Below, piece after piece: positions 6,363 to 6,549 of a stretch of 6,549 nt of DNA; within the stretch, counting starts at the first letter, position 1; each line of letters opens with the position of its first letter. Location of the stretch: contig JAOPWO010000316.1 in NCBI GenBank assembly GCA_025965635.1, positions 1 to 6,549 of the forward strand, written 5' to 3'. The notes beneath the pieces were generated by a model, which worked only from the letters and a program-made list of their open reading frames with translations, did no database searches and was not told the origin of the DNA. The stretch is from Modestobacter sp. GTDB taxonomy: Bacteria > Actinomycetota > Actinomycetes > Mycobacteriales > Geodermatophilaceae. The translations under genes and the position numbers were made by a program.

Positions 6363-6549
6363 AGTTGCTGTCTGCGGTCGGATCGGCGGCGGGCAGGGCG
6401 CTCGCGGCCGCCGCGTCCAGCAGCCACCGGGTGGCCCGGGTGCCGCGCGCGCCCGCGGCCGGGAGCTGGACCGGGTCGGCCCCGGACAGTGCCCGGGCGA
6501 CGGCGGGGGCCTTGGCCTCGCCGGTCACGAGCAGCCAGACCTCCTCGGC
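6361..6549 (-). CDS. pgl: 6-phosphogluconolactonase, C-terminal part
   Basis: Read on the minus strand from the right window edge, this frame encodes 62 residues ending in a TGA at 6363-6361; the 5' part lies outside. It opens with AEEVWLLVTGEAKAPAVARAL, continues with GADPVQLPAAGARG and TRWLLDAAAAS, and ends in an acidic tail. This matches the C-terminal block of DevB/SOL-type lactonases, where E-V-W-L-L-V-x-G-x-x-K-A and a W-x-L-D-x-x-A-A helix are typical. The enzyme hydrolyses 6-phosphogluconolactone to 6-phosphogluconate in the oxidative pentose phosphate pathway. In actinobacteria it usually follows zwf and opcA, which would lie to the right of this window. Catalytic residues are not in view, so the call rests on the C-terminal signature and neighbourhood. 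Confidence 0.85.
   Translation of the reverse strand, partial: AEEVWLLVTGEAKAPAVARALSGADPVQLPAAGARGTRATRWLLDAAAASALPAADPTADSN

Overview
This window looks like chromosomal core DNA from a high-GC actinobacterium. The coding regions are strongly G/C-biased at third positions, and the gene order whiA - gap - pgk - tpiA - (solute-binding lipoprotein) - secG - rbpA - (convergent) pgl is typically actinobacterial. RbpA is found only in Actinobacteria, and WhiA next to gap is a classic actinobacterial neighbourhood. The protein flavour suggests something near Geodermatophilaceae (Blastococcus, Geodermatophilus, Modestobacter), but that placement is an impression and was not computed.

Layout. Positions 2-421 are the 3' end of whiA, the sporulation/cell-division regulator, with its C-terminal helix-turn-helix. 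After a 131-nt gap holding a GC-rich stem-loop and a possible promoter come three consecutive glycolytic genes: gap (553-1560), pgk (1590-2789) and tpiA (2799-3632). The spacings are 29 and 9 nt, so they are almost certainly co-transcribed. Only 38 nt after tpiA lies a TTG-initiated lipoprotein gene (3671-5434) for a family 5 (peptide/nickel-type) ABC solute-binding protein. No permease or ATPase genes are in view. A 119-nt gap with a likely -10 element and an inverted repeat leads into secG (5554-5790). A further 182-nt gap leads into rbpA (5973-6314). The window closes with a strong convergent terminator (6333-6362) and the 3' end of a minus-strand pgl (6361-6549).

How the genes work together. 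gap, pgk and tpiA give the triose-phosphate part of glycolysis/gluconeogenesis, and pgl belongs to the oxidative pentose phosphate pathway, so central carbon metabolism brackets the block. secG (Sec translocon) and rbpA (RNA polymerase/sigma factor partner) are housekeeping genes. The lipoprotein is a Sec substrate and sits directly upstream of secG; whether that is functional is unknown.

I see no mobile element, CRISPR array, tRNA or rRNA, and no convincing novel multi-gene system. The items most worth a second look are the orphan solute-binding lipoprotein inside the glycolytic cluster and a set of palindromes placed exactly at gene junctions (the pgk start, the tpiA stop, and just before the secG ribosome binding site).
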